The notes under the pieces are model-generated. The model saw only the letters and a list, made by a program, of their open reading frames with translations. It made no database searches and had not been told where the DNA came from. Shown in pieces: positions 1 to 10,990 of a stretch of DNA of 64,000 bases. The stretch covers positions 91,204,501 through 91,268,500 of the forward strand of contig JALMGJ010000001.1 in assembly GCA_023362775.1 (NCBI GenBank), read 5' to 3'. The translations under genes were made by a program, and so were the position numbers. This DNA is from Charina bottae. Its lineage: Eukaryota; Chordata; Lepidosauria; Squamata; Charinaidae. The stretch's first letter is position 1, and each line of letters starts with the position of its first letter.

Positions 1-834
1 ATATACAACCATGCAAAATGGTGTTCTATGTCTTCTTGATTTCTAGTGTCTCTTAGCCATGTAGTTCTTCACGTGTTCACTTCCCGTGGACTGGGCAGAG
101 TGAGCTATGCCTGGCTTTGGGTATAGGCCATGGCAGGACCTCTGGCCCTGGGATCAATACACGGAACTCTGCTTATAAGTTCTAGTTTTGTTTTCCTTTT
201 ACAATGATGTATCCTGTATATTCATCTTTTTCATGTTTGCGATAATGTACTGTATCTGCATTATTGCCCTATGCTAAACAGTAAACACTGTTGGCCCTAA
301 CAAGCTGCATTCTTGTCTGTTTATTCTCAAGCCTCGGGTTTTTCCCCTTTAAGCCAGCATATACCCCATCAAGGTGTAGCCAAAGCCCTGAATGACTGGC
401 TATATCCTTAATTGGTGCCAAAAGCTTATTGTCTATAATCGGTGTATATACTCTTTTTATTCTGCACCAGGGTTTATCCTGATCTGCTCTTCTGTTTCTA
501 TTTCTTAGAAGCTAATGAACTTCTCTTATTTTCTGACCTAATAAAGAATCAACAAGTTCTTGACTTACTGGATTGCCTGTTTGGTTCAAGACAGTACTGC
601 TGCTAAGGCAGGTTCATCAGCAGTATAAACTCTCAGGGATGGCCAGAAGGAATACTAGAAATCTCTGACCTTCCACTTATGTCTGATAATCAGAGCAGCA
701 TCTTTCCTTTTCCAGTTTTAGAATGGATTGCAAACAGCCTTGGATTAGAAAATTGAATTAGAGCAGAGCTAGCCTGGCAGGTTCTCATACCAATAACTGC
801 TCTGAAAAATTAACTTACATTTGTTTTCTTCCAG
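1..834. other. Intron or 5' flank of the partial gene
   Basis: A/T-rich sequence ending in the acceptor at 833-834. I see no exon, RNA gene or recognisable transposon in it. It is presumably intron of the gene at 835. Confidence 0.4.
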
Positions 835-1334
835 CTTCCAAGAAGTCAAGTGAGTGTTTGGAATCTACTCTTTGGGCTATGTATTTTTATTCCCAGCCAT
901 TTAGTTCAGTGCGAAGAAAAAGAAACGGTGCTTGAAGATGCCACATCAGAGCTTGAGATGGAGCAAGTGAAGCCAACTCCAGATAAACATGCAGCTGAGT
1001 CCCCCAGTCCAAACCTTTGTGACTTCACATTTAATGTTCCCAGGTCTGGAGGATTTTGCACACCAAGAAACCAAGTCTCCATGCCAGCCTCTCAGGAAGA
1101 TCTGGATCACCTCAAGATTTTGTTGGAGGATGTTGGCAGAGTCCTTCAGGCCCTTGAGGATACTGCAGCTCCGGAAACTGGCAAATCCAGATACCAGGAT
1201 ATTATTTCCGAAGCACTTCCAGATCTAAGAGAGGCTAATGCAGCATTCCATGAGAACTTGGGGGAGTTCTTGCAAGCGTTAGAAGATCACATCCAAACTG
1301 ATGACCTTCCTCACCTGGAAAATGAGAAAAAGAA
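835..1334 (+). CDS. Unrecognised secreted protein, internal exon
   Basis: This exon is 500 bases, between acceptor AG at 833-834 and a consensus donor GTAAGT at 1335. The frame is open from its first base. No in-frame ATG precedes the hydrophobic segment in this exon (the first valine codon is GTG at 850), so the start codon must lie in an upstream exon. Confidence 0.6.
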
Positions 1335-4300
1335 GTAAGTGCTTCCTCTGAACAATGTATTGCATTCATTAATTAGGTGCTTTGTGTATCATAAATAGCA
1401 AGCTGGAACTGAAGAGTTTATGTAATAAGAGACATGTGATAAGTCTCCCTGTGATAGAAACTCCTGATCGTATAGTGAACTGATTGGCAAAGATTCAGGA
1501 GAAACGAAAGAAGTCTTTCTTCATGTAAAACATCATTCACTTACAGAATGTATGGCTACATGATGAGATGAGTATTACTAGCCTAGGGAGAGCAGGCAAA
1601 TTCCATGGAAGATAAATCCTTGAATAGCTGCTCCTCATAATGGCTTTATACTGTACTTCCTCTAGGATCAGAGGCAGGCTGCATTTAAATAATAATTACT
1701 GGGAAGCAACAGCAGAAAATGGGCTGGCTGTGGGCTTCTGTTTGGGTCTTTGGAAAGTTTTAGGAACGCACATAAGGCAGTATGTGAGAAAGGGTACAGT
1801 TTCTGGCAGCAGAGCATGGGGGAGTTAGAAGAACAAAGAACACAGCCAGAAATGCATAAAGGCAGATGGCAAATAAATACGGGTAGCGGAAGCCTGAGGA
1901 TAATTTTATATAGAGTTAGGAAAACTGTGACTTCCAAAAGTTGCTGAATTATACCTCCTAGCATCCTTAACACATGCAGTTTTCTTGGCAACATTAGAAT
2001 GAATGCTATTTCATTCTTTCTAGGGCTGAGAAAGAGTGACTGGCTCAAAGCCAGCCAGCTGGTTTCTGGGCCGAAGGCAGAGCTTGAACTCACAAGGTCC
2101 AGTGTCTTTAACCATGACACCAAACTGACTCTCCCTTGGAGTTGGAGTTGAGCAGTATTGGGAAGGTCCTAGATCCCCAAGCCTTGCTCAAATAAGAAGT
2201 TGATCCTGGATAAAGAAGGGGGAAGAATGCCATTGTAGGGATATGAGATGATGTGGTCTGAGCAACAGAAGAAAGGAAGAGGGTGTTGATGGATTGTGCC
2301 TTGCTTTACAGCACGTAACTACTCTGCTTCCAGAGGTTCCATTTTGCTCTTGGGTTGAAAAATCATAAAATGATCCTCCCTCCATATGTTGGCTGATCAG
2401 CTTTACTGGGGGGGGGGGGAGAAAGACTAGGGGAGCTGGTCTTCTGTGGTCAGATCTCTAATCGCACAAGTGATTGTTCCATGGAATCAGTTAGCCTGAC
2501 ACTCTCAAAACCAGTGGCCTTCACCATCCTTTGTGCAACAGTGAATTCTGTAAATTGTGTGAAGAAATGTTTGCTCTTTTATATAATTTATAGCTTCTTC
2601 ATTTATTGCTCATCCACTTTATCCAAGAGTTATTAAGCAGCATAGACTAGGAGGAGTTTCCAAGGACATGGAACTGCAAGAGAGGAGGACCAGCAGAATA
2701 AGTACAAGGAAGGGAGGTTGTAGATGAAAGAGCAAGGGAGTAATTTTGTTCTCGGCCCTCACACACTAGCAGACTCCAAGAACTCTGAGCCAAATTTCCA
2801 CTCGGGTATGAAACTGAGCCTGAGCAATGTGATTTTCCCTGGAGAAACCCCTGAGAATCAGCAGAAATCCCATTCAAGTGATCCTGGCTGCAACACTGCA
2901 GGCTGAATGTACAAACATCTCTTCTTGCAACACGTATTTCTGAGACTGTGCCACTTGTCAGTCAAAGTAGCTCAGGCAAGGCAGATGTCTTCCTATGAAG
3001 CAGAAGACCTACTTCAGGGCTAGATCCCAAACTTTGGGCACTGCCCTGCAGGAAGTCTTCTAGCCCAAGTCAAAATGAGCAGGAGCTGTATACGAGAGCA
3101 TTTGAGATTCTTGTATAGCTCCCATTTAATTCAATAGGACTTGTGCAGGAGAAGTTTTTGGAAGTCTGCTCCCTTTTAATGCTGTCAATATTTACAAGTG
3201 AGTCGGTGAAAGGAGTGGGTCTGCTAATACTAACCTGAGATTCAGTATGGTACTGAGAGCCTCCCGCTTTTGTTACCTCCCTCCAGCTGTTACCAAGGCC
3301 CCTTCTCCTTCTTCTCTCCTATATTCCTTCCCTATAGGAGGAATAGAACCGGAATGGATGATGACATCTTCAGCTTACATGACCCACCTGTTGGAGTCTG
3401 GAATGTAGTAACAGAACTCCAGGCAGCGCTTAGCAATTTTTAGCAGAGTGAAAGTGTCCCAGAAAGGCTTGCATATGAGGCTTAATTACATTCAGAAAAA
3501 TAAAGCAGTCTTCACACATTAGTTAGTGAAAACAAAATAAAGATAGCTTACATTTTATTCAGATGATCTTGGTTACAAGCAGTTTCATTGTAGAAAAGCT
3601 CCGGTGCGTGCGTGCAAGGTATTTTTCTGACCAGACCCACATCGCCATGTGGGCCTGCTGAGAGGCACGTGTGCTTAGGAAGGGAGGAAGATGGAGACTG
3701 GCCACGAGGGGCCCAAAGAGAAAGAGGAAACAGGAAGTCAGATGACAGGCACCTCCCACAAACACGGCAGAGACACACTTCATAATAAAAGTCACGTTTC
3801 AGTAGAAGAGTTCCTCCCCTTATGTTCGTGAGACAATGCACAGTTGAAACCTGATATTCCCAACACCACCAAGCAGGCATCCTTAATTCATATTTTCCTG
3901 TTTCAGTTTTCAGATAGCCATCTCCAACTTCTCTACCATATTGGCAACAGATCCCCAGACTGCCAGGGGTTGGAGACATGGCAAGAGAAGGGTGTGTTGG
4001 CCACTAGCTCTACCATGCAGAGTTGTCGCATGGGATTGGATAAATACTGGGGGAAGGGAAATGGGGGGTGAGATGAAGCAGGTCTTTAGCTTCTACCTCG
4101 CAGGGCAGGCACAGCAACATCTGATTAGTGGGGTTGGGCTAATGCAGTTTTTGACACATGCCCAGTGGTCTTCCATAAGATCACAGGAAAAGTGTCAAAA
4201 ATGGATCCCCACCCACAGATTAGGTGCTGCAGTGCTTAATCAGGTGGGGGAAAGCAGCTTTACTGGAGAGATGGTGGGGGTGGGGGTGGGGAGCTGGTCT

Positions 4301-6853
4301 TCTGTTGTCAGTTCTCCAATCCAGGATCAGAGGACTGCTACCAAAGGAGCCATTCTCCCCACATATCTCTCTATCACTTTTCCTGCCACCTACAAATGCA
4401 GGGGTGTCCAGAAGGTGTGGTTAAAAAAATCAAGATGGTGGATTCAATGGTGCAATTGAAGCTGTGTCTCTTTTTATGTGTATTGAATACATGACACACA
4501 TAAAAAACAGACACAGTTTCGATTGCACCATCGAAGCCACCATCTTGACTTTTTTTAACCATACCCTGCAGATACCCTTTTATAGATGGCAGAAATGGGG
4601 GGGGGGAAACCCTATCCCCCTGCTTTACCCCATGGGACTGGTGGCTAAGGAGCCTGTTCCCCCTTCTTCCCTTGTTACAGTTAAAGGGAGGTCGGGTAGA
4701 AGGAGTTATTCAGCCCTTCTCTCCCCCCCCCCCCCCCCGTTAAAGTTGCACATCTGTGAATCTGACCCTGCAGTCCCTGAGGGGGAATAGGTGTTGGAAG
4801 TGCAGTCAGCATTTGTTGAAGCTGGCATACTTTCTGCTGGCCTGTAGGGCCCTTTAATGCTGCTGGGGTGGTGGCGGCGGGGGGGGGGGGAAGAACCCTG
4901 ATTCAGGAAATCAAAAAACCAATCAGACCATTTTTGAATAACATTTCTTCTGCCTTGAGAAACTCTGGCTGGTGTCCAAGATTCTTTCTCTCATCAATTG
5001 ATCTTCACAGCCCTCTAAAGCAGGCTAGGTAAATGTGAATTAATGCATGATTAGCCCAAAGTCAGAAGTGAAGTCAGTCCTGGTCCAGGTCAAAGGACTA
5101 TCCAATCCAGGCTTCTATGGCATACAGCATCTAACCAGATTCCTCCAGAAAGCCCCCTAGCATACATAGGATGGCAATAGGCTCTCCGTACCAGTAGATA
5201 TTTCAGTTTGCTGCTTATGATATTGTCGTTCATATGCAGACATCAAGACTATTATATTCCAATCCACTACCAATTTGTTTAGTCCCTTTGATCATTGCCA
5301 CATCAGGTGGTAGTGAATTCCACTGGTTAAGTATGTGTTGTGCAAATAAAACCTTATTTTCATTATTCTGGAATTTCTGCAGAGATGCTTCATTTTGGAC
5401 AAACATGTATGACCTTACTGCAAGGCTGCAATAATTTTTCTGGCATTCAGTTTTTTTAAATTGCTTAAAGAAGTGCCATATGCTGAATTGGAGGGATTCT
5501 GAAAGTTCACAAGAACTGTCATTTTTTAAAAGCTGTATATCTGCAGTCAGATTCAACTGTCTGTCTTTAAACCACAAATCAAATGAGCCTTTTCACATAT
5601 AGCACTTTAGAAGGAGAGGTTGACCATATCATTTAAAAAGTAAACTAAATAGTGATCCACAGTGGAGAGATGTGAGATGCAGTGGTTAAGATGTACCACT
5701 GTCAACTATGGAATCTCCCTGGGGACTTTGGACCTGTCTCTCTTTCTCTCTCAGCCCAATGTACCTCTCACATCTATTGCTGTGGAGAAAAATTGGCTCT
5801 AAGCCAAAATACCCAAACACTGTCCATGTATGCCACATGAGCCAACCGAAATGTGAACCTGAGTATTTTAGCTCAACATTCTAACCATTGCTACAACACA
5901 CTGATTTTTTTTTTCATTTTTGGAGGGCGGATGGACAAATCTACTCAGTACCATGCTTACCATATGTCTTGACTTGTCTGACACTATCCTGGTTTTATAC
6001 TAGAAAGTAGGGTTGTACAGGTTTGCAAAGGGAGAGCAATAGTTTAACCTTCCTTTGCAACTTGTTCTCCTTTGTTTGTGCAACTCCAGCATTCATGACC
6101 CTTTATCAAGGTTTACCTGCTTGAAAATATTTGGGCTTCCAGATCTGGGCTGCAGAAATCTGTGCAGCCAATAGGTGGCAACAAAGAGTTAGTGTTTCTG
6201 CATCTTTTTGCTGTTATCTAGAGGTTGTCTATAATTTTCAGTCTCAGTCTGGTAGCTCTAGAAAATATGGTTAGATTGGTTAATACATGAGGTCTGGCCT
6301 ACCTACAGTATATGTACAGTATGTCACCACACTGCGTATACCTTCAAGTTGGTGAGATGTGAGCTACATTGTAGTGCCTTGCAAAGTAGTCTCTCTATTA
6401 GAGATCCTCATCTTCATAAAATAATGTGGGCATACAGAGTTATGAGGAAAACTAAATTTTGGTTGCATTTTTGCCACATTCAGAACAATTCAGAACAGGA
6501 GGTTCTCATGAATCATTTTGGGTTTGCTACAATACTTAGAACCCTGCTGTTTATTGAATATCCTCTTCCCACTTAGGAGTCCTGGGAATTGTCCCAACAC
6601 ATCTGCTAGCACCAGGTTAGGGAAGGCTGTTTTATAGTTTGGAAAAGGGTAACTGAATTGTGCTATTGTTTTGCTTAGGATAAAGGAACATTTTCAGATT
6701 GTGGACCACATGATTCAAGTGATCGGCCGCCTAGCTCAGCAGTTGGACCAGGAATCCCAAAATCTTCTGGAAGCACTGACCAAACCCTTGGAGAGATCCA
6801 CAACTCTCATGTACACTACTGCGGTAGAGATGGGCGGTGATAAATTTGATTAA
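835..6853 (+). CDS. Unrecognised secreted helical protein, last two coding exons (partial)
   Basis: Coding bases join 835-1334 with 6679-6853, giving 224 residues plus stop; the 5' end, including the start Met, is missing. The exon at 835 follows a clear acceptor (TTGTTTTCTTCCAG) and opens with a hydrophobic stretch (VWNLLFGLCIFIP) followed by SHLVQCEEK, which looks like a signal peptide continued from an upstream exon. After an acidic, Ser/Pro-rich linker with two cysteines (NLCDFTF, GGFCTPR), the rest is predicted to be amphipathic helices rich in Leu, Glu and Gln (for example LGEFLQALEDHI and VIGRLAQQLDQE). The exon junction is phase 2 and keeps the frame (AA|G, Lys). I do not recognise the family. 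The exon/intron signals, the in-frame junction and the amphipathic pattern support a real gene. It lies on the same strand as CHRNA2, about 20 kb upstream. The terminal residues appear repeat-derived (see 6815-6868). Confidence 0.6.
1996..2133 (-). mobile_element. MIR-like tRNA-derived SINE fragment (family B)
   Basis: The plus strand reads GGGCTGAGAAAGAGTGACTG, a cCAGCTGG block, GAACTCAC and ACCATGACACCAAACTGACT. These are the reverse complement of the family-B SINE seen better at 40120-40360: tRNA-like head with A box (GGTTAAGGC) and B box (GAGTTCTAGTC), then a core with GACCTTGGGCCAGTCAC. This copy is old and diverged. Confidence 0.5.
3404..3870 (-). repeat. Candidate solo LTR, copy 1
   Basis: This stretch is alignable by eye over its whole length to 35613-36083 (467 and 471 bases). 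Shared blocks include TAGCTTACA, GACCA(G/A)ACCCACA and TTGAAACCTGATAT. Both copies begin TG and end near CA. On the minus strand each carries AATAAA (plus TTTATT at 3554-3559) shortly before a conserved TGTAAGCTA, as expected for the R region of a retroviral-type LTR. No internal region, primer-binding site or clear TSD was found, so an LTR origin is an inference. Confidence 0.4.
4419..4560. repeat. Palindromic MITE-like element (AAGATGGTGG family)
   Basis: The two arms, starting GGTTAAAAAAATCAAGATGG and ending CCATCTTGACTTTTTTTAACC-like, are near-complementary over about 60 bases, with a short centre around 4478-4494. Related sequences occur at 32541-32675 and 60013-60110. There are no coding signs. 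Confidence 0.55.
6679..6853 (+). CDS. Unrecognised secreted protein, terminal exon
   Basis: Acceptor TTGCTTAG ends at 6678. Residues KIKEHFQIVDHMIQVIGRLA and following continue the helical pattern of the previous exon. From 6815 the reading frame runs into a CR1-type 3' tail and stops at TAA 6851-6853. Without the insert, the frame would continue from ATGTAC at 6869 and stop seven codons later at TAG 6893-6895. Confidence 0.6.
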
Positions 6854-6868
6854 TAATAAAATAAATAA
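6815..6868 (+). mobile_element. CR1-tail insertion in a coding exon
   Basis: GAGATGGGCGGTGATAAAT followed by an A/T-rich TAATAAAATAAATAAAT run is the 3' tail seen on CR1/L3 copies elsewhere in the window (9959, 12440, 41430). It is flanked by ATGTAC at 6809-6814 and 6869-6874, a short apparent target-site duplication. It supplies the last codons, the stop codon and an AATAAA-like sequence to the gene. Confidence 0.65.
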
Positions 6869-6874
6869 ATGTAC

Positions 6875-7277
6875 GGAAGTCCTCTGCAGCCATCCTAGAC
6901 CTGAGCCTATTCTTATTAAGGCATTAAAATGAACTTGGAGCTATTGACTGGTGTTTAGCATTTCATGCATGTACCTTGCCCCTGTCACTGTGACCTTGTG
7001 TGCAAACTTTTATGCCAGGAAGCCTTATTCATTGTGGTAATATGCAGTGCAGAATTCCATGATGTGAATGGTAGCAGGCACTAAATCTAGAGAGCACTGG
7101 ATAGCATACTAGTTTAAGGGTCATTGAGAGAGGGAGGAGGGAATTTCAAATGTAAGTTAGTCTCATTTAATTTGGGCCCATGAATTTGGACCCAATTAGT
7201 CTTTCATTGGCCTCAAGAAAGCAATGCATTGGTTATCTTATCTACACTGCTTACACCAATTGGCAGTGGTTCTCCAA
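6875..7277. other. 3' flank of the partial gene
   Basis: Probably 3' UTR and downstream sequence. ATTAAA at 6923-6928 could be a polyadenylation signal; AATAAA-like motifs in the inserted tail (6855-6868) could also serve. Nothing else is recognised. Confidence 0.35.
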
Positions 7278-9520
7278 AGTTTTATTTATTTATTTATTTA
7301 TTTTTCCAATTTCTATCACCGTCCATCTCCCCCAAAGGGGGACTCTGGGTGGTTTACAGTAAAAATCAGCAATTAAAATATATAAAATACAATTCAATAC
7401 AATACAAATACCATAGAAGTAAAAAATAAGTTAAATATAAAATCCAAGGGCTATAAGATCATATTTAAAAGAGGGCTCTATGGTGCCAGCCATCCCCAGG
7501 AGGAGCTGTTACCCTTCCCATCCCGGGGGAGGCAGCAGAACCAGGTCTTCAAATTTTTCCTGAAGGCTGGGAGCGAGGGGGCCTGCCTCACCTCTGGGGG
7601 TAAAATGTTCCAGAGGGCGGGCGCCACTGCAGAGAAGGCCCGCCTCCTGGACCCCACCAAGTGAAATTCCCTTACCGACCGCAGCATGCCCTCTCTGCAT
7701 GATTGAGTGGGACGATTCGATGTTATGGGGATGAGACGGTCCCTCAGGTAACCTGGTCCCATGCCATGTAGAGCTTTAAAGGTGATAGCCAACACCTTGA
7801 ATTGGACCTGGAAGCATACTGGCACCCAGTGCAGCTGGCGCAGCAGAGGTGTCATGTGTGCCGATCTTGGGACACCAATAACTGCATGCGCAGCCACATT
7901 CTGGACCAGCTGAAGCTTCTGGATACTCTTCAAGGGTAGCCCCATGTAGAATGCATTGCAATAGTTTATATGGGAGATGACAAGGGCATGAGTGACTGTA
8001 CGGAGGGCATCCCGATCCAGGAAAGGGCATAGCTGACGCACAACATGGAATAGCGCAAAGGCCCTTCTGGCCACGACTGCCACCTGCACTTCGAGCAGGA
8101 GCCATGAGTCCAGAAGGACCCCCAGATTCCACACTCGGTCTGAATGGGGAAGTGCGACCCCATCCAGAACTAGAGATGACAACTTCCCGGATCCAGAGGA
8201 GCCATCAACCCACAGCCGCTCCGTCTTACCAGGCTTCAGCCGAAGCCTGTTGTTCTCCATCCAGACCCCCACAGCCTCCAGGCACTGAGAAAGGGCAGCC
8301 ACCGAATCACTTACCTCACCCGGGATGGAGATATATAATTGAGTATTATCGGCAAATTGATGATACCTCATCCTGTGGTGATGGATGATCTCACCCAGTG
8401 GTTTCATGTAGATATTAAACAGGAGAGGAGAGAGAACCAAAACCTGCGGCACCCCACAGAGGAGGGGTCGAGGGTCAGATCTCTCATCTCCTATTTCCAC
8501 CTATTGGGACTGGCCCTGGAGGAAGGAGGTGAACCAGCGCAAAACTACGCTGCCCACCCCCAACTCCCTGAGCCGTCCCAAAAGGATACCATGGTCGATG
8601 GTATCGAATGCCGCTGAGAGGTCAAGAAGAGCTAGGATGGATGCACTCCCTCCATCCCGCTCCCGCCAGAGATCATCCATAAGCGTGACCAATGCAGACT
8701 CTACCCCATATCCCGGCCTGAAACCTGACTGGAAGGGGTCTAGATAATCCGTGTCATCCAGAATCCTCTGGAGTTGTAACGCCACCACTTTCTCAACCAA
8801 CTTCCCCAAAAAGGGGAGGTGGGAGACAGGATGAAAATTGTCCAACACAGTAGGGTCCAGTGATGGTTTGAAAGCAGCCGGGAACTCCCCCTCTCCCAAG
8901 GATGTATTAACCATCGCCTGGACCCAACCAACCGGGCTGCCTTCACCAGCCAGGAAGGGCATGGGTCTAGATAACATGTGGTGGCCTTTACAACTGGGAG
9001 GATCCTGTCCACTTCCTCAGGTCCAACAGGATCGAACTGCTCCCAGATAACAGGGTAAGAATGTTCCCTCGGCTTCTCCTCAGACTGTGCTTCATGCTTA
9101 GAGTCCAACTTGGAATGAATCTGAACGATTTTATCCTGCAGATGCTCAGAAAACTCCTCCGCACGGCCCTGTAGGTGGGTCACTGACTCCACCTTACCTA
9201 AAAGAGATCGAGTAATCTTAAACAGGGCCGTCGGGTGGCATTCTGCGGACGCAATAAGATCAGAGAAATATTGACATTTTGCCACTCTTACCGCCACAAG
9301 GTAGGCCTTAACAGCAGCTCTAGCTTGTGTTCGGTCGGATTCGGTCTTTGTCTTTCTCCAGCAATGCTCTAGACGTCTCTTAACCCTCTTCAAAACGCTT
9401 CACCCCTCCGTGAACCACAGGGAGTGTCGGGTCGAATGGGGCAAGAGAGGCTGCACAGGCGTGATCCTGTCCAAGGCCCTGGCCGCCTCCCTATTCCAGG
9501 CTGCAGCCAGGACTTCCGCT
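7278..9520 (-). mobile_element. CR1/L3-like LINE, 5'-truncated, dead reverse transcriptase
   Basis: Reading on minus, broken frames (9393-8740, 8977-8501, 8500-7478) encode reverse-transcriptase blocks. These include LSAAFDTIDHGILLGRLREL, LSPLLFNIYMKPLGE, FADNTQLYISIPGEV, and the C-terminal LQLVQNVAAHAVIGV and LHWVPVCFQVQFKVL motifs typical of the CR1/L2/L3 group. The catalytic FADD is FADN here (near 8350). An in-frame TAG separates two frames at 8501-8503, and a frameshift lies near 8740-8980. The 3' tail (7278-7360) reads as the reverse complement of accgcc..gagtccccc..ggagatgg followed by (TTTA)n. The endonuclease end is missing. This is a non-functional copy. Confidence 0.88.
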
Positions 9521-9845
9521 AAAAGTTATAGGTAGAAAGAGACTTTCCTTTTAACTGCTGATTTTTACAATTGAATCTCAAGCATTTGGCTTGCAAAACA
9601 GGTGTTCCTACTTCTCCTGGCAAAAGAAGCTCTGAATGCTTCAAAATAGATTTGCACCCATCATGGCCCCTTTCCATCCTTCCTGTTTGTACATCTCTCT
9701 CATGTAAGCTTGGGCAACTTCCCATTTGGAAATATGTGCAAAATTAATTTCAGAAGCGGCAGGGAAGTACTGAGGCAACTGTATATTTAGGGTGGCCCTG
9801 GAGTGCCCTTCCCCATGGACTTAAGAAGATTCTGCCATTTGGATT
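9521..9845. other. Unassigned intergenic DNA
   Basis: I see no exon or repeat that I can name. It may include the 5' truncation junction of the neighbouring LINE. Confidence 0.3.
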
Positions 9846-9989
9846 TTATTATTTTTATTATATTTATAAATTGTCAATAATGTGTAATTTAGCCTATCTA
9901 TAATTGTATTTTAATGAATTATATTCTGTTGTAAACCGCCCAGAGTCCCCCTTGGGGGAGATGGGTGGTGATAAATCTGATAGATAGAT

Positions 9990-10038
<49 letters not shown>
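9846..10038 (+). mobile_element. CR1 3' tail with (GATA)n microsatellite
   Basis: GTAAACCGCCCAGAGTCCCC and GGGAGATGGGTGGTGATAAA form a CR1/L3 tail. It runs directly into CTGATAGATAGATGATAGATA and a (GATA/TAGA)n array to 10038. The microsatellite starts exactly at the LINE tail. Confidence 0.75.
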
Positions 10039-10039
<1 letters not shown>

Positions 10040-10605
10040 ATAAATATTTAAGTCAGTTCCTGTATGTCCCCCTATGATTGCTACATCCAAAAGAGTTCTC
10101 AAATAGCTTTCTTCCTCCTGGGAAGCAAGTCAGGTCTCTGCCGAGGCCAAACAAGGTAATTCTCAACAGCAATCATATCAGAAGAAGAAAGTTAAACAAC
10201 GGTTGGATTTCTGGGTACCCACATTTTAAAAAGTGGATACGGAATGGATTCTAAACAGAGTATTGGAGTTTACTTGCAGAGTGAAAAACAAATCTCATAA
10301 GGCGAATTTGAAAGACACAAATACATTTAATCTGGAAGATACAAGACTGAAGGGATACATATTAATATGTTCAAATCCTGAAGGACTGTCCACAGAACAC
10401 AGTAGAGCCTTGTTCTGGGTTGGTCTAAAGAGCTTTGAATGCAAGAGCTCAAATTTTTGTTGTCAATCAAACCAATGTCAATCAAGCCAATAATCTTAAA
10501 GGGGCCTGAGTTCTCTCTTACTGGAAGTTCTCAGACTGAGGCTAAGCATCAATTTGCTGGGAGTGCTATGAAATGGATTTCAAGTGGGGTGGAAACATAC
10601 CAGAT
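10039..10605. other. Unassigned intergenic DNA
   Basis: No exon or transposon is recognised. It ends in the 8-bp TSD of the following hAT element. Confidence 0.3.
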
Positions 10606-10852
10606 CAGGGGTGGGCAACGTCAGGCCCGTGGGGCTCCCGCCTAAGGCCTGTGGGGCTCCCGCCCGCAAACCCTGCCCCTTCCACGTGATTGGCTCCCGC
10701 CCGCAAACCCCGCCCCCTAGTGCTTGTGATTGGCTCTCGCCCGCAAACTCCGGCCCCCTGTCCGCGGAAATCCCAGAAACCCCACCCCCATCCCGGTCCC
10801 CGGTTATAAATATCCAAATGGCCCTTGGCAGAAAAAAGGTTCCCCATCCCTG
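10606..10852. mobile_element. Non-autonomous hAT element (CAGGGGTGGGCAA ends)
   Basis: The ends are CAGGGGTGGGCAAC and GGTTCCCCATCCCTG. The flanking 8-bp TSD is TACCAGAT / TACTAGAT (598-605 and 853-860 of the 10-kb block; one mismatch). The GC-rich interior repeats CCCGCAAACCCCGCCCC-like units. No transposase is present. The 8-bp TSD and CAG...CTG ends fit the hAT superfamily. Confidence 0.75.
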
Positions 10853-10879
10853 TACTAGATGGTCTTCAAGGCTCTAGGA

Positions 10880-10990
10880 ATTGGTGCTGAGCATATCCGC
10901 TGGGAATGGTGACGGCCGACAGAAAGCTCTGGCGTGGACTGGTCCATGAAGTCACGAAGAGTCGGAAACGACTGAACGAATAAACAACAA
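10880..10990 (+). mobile_element. BovB LINE or Sauria SINE 3' end
   Basis: GACGGCCGACAGAAAGCTCT through GAAACGACTGAACGAATAAACAACAA encodes the BovB C-terminal pattern RKLWRGLVHEVTKSRKRLNE followed by a stop and the short tail. Sauria SINEs share this end, and the fragment is too short to separate the two. Confidence 0.7.

Larger units (their letters stand above)
1335..6678 (+). other. Intron of the partial gene
   Basis: Donor GTAAGT at 1335, acceptor AG at 6677-6678. It contains a MIR-like SINE fragment (1996-2133), an LTR-like repeat (3404-3870), a palindromic MITE (4419-4560) and homopolymer C or G tracts near 4720-4738 and 4880-4890. The remainder shows nothing I can name. Confidence 0.55.

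Noticed and set aside
7478..8500. 340-residue open frame as a host gene
   Set aside because: It is CR1/L3 reverse transcriptase with FADN in place of FADD and neighbouring stops and frameshifts; a LINE remnant.
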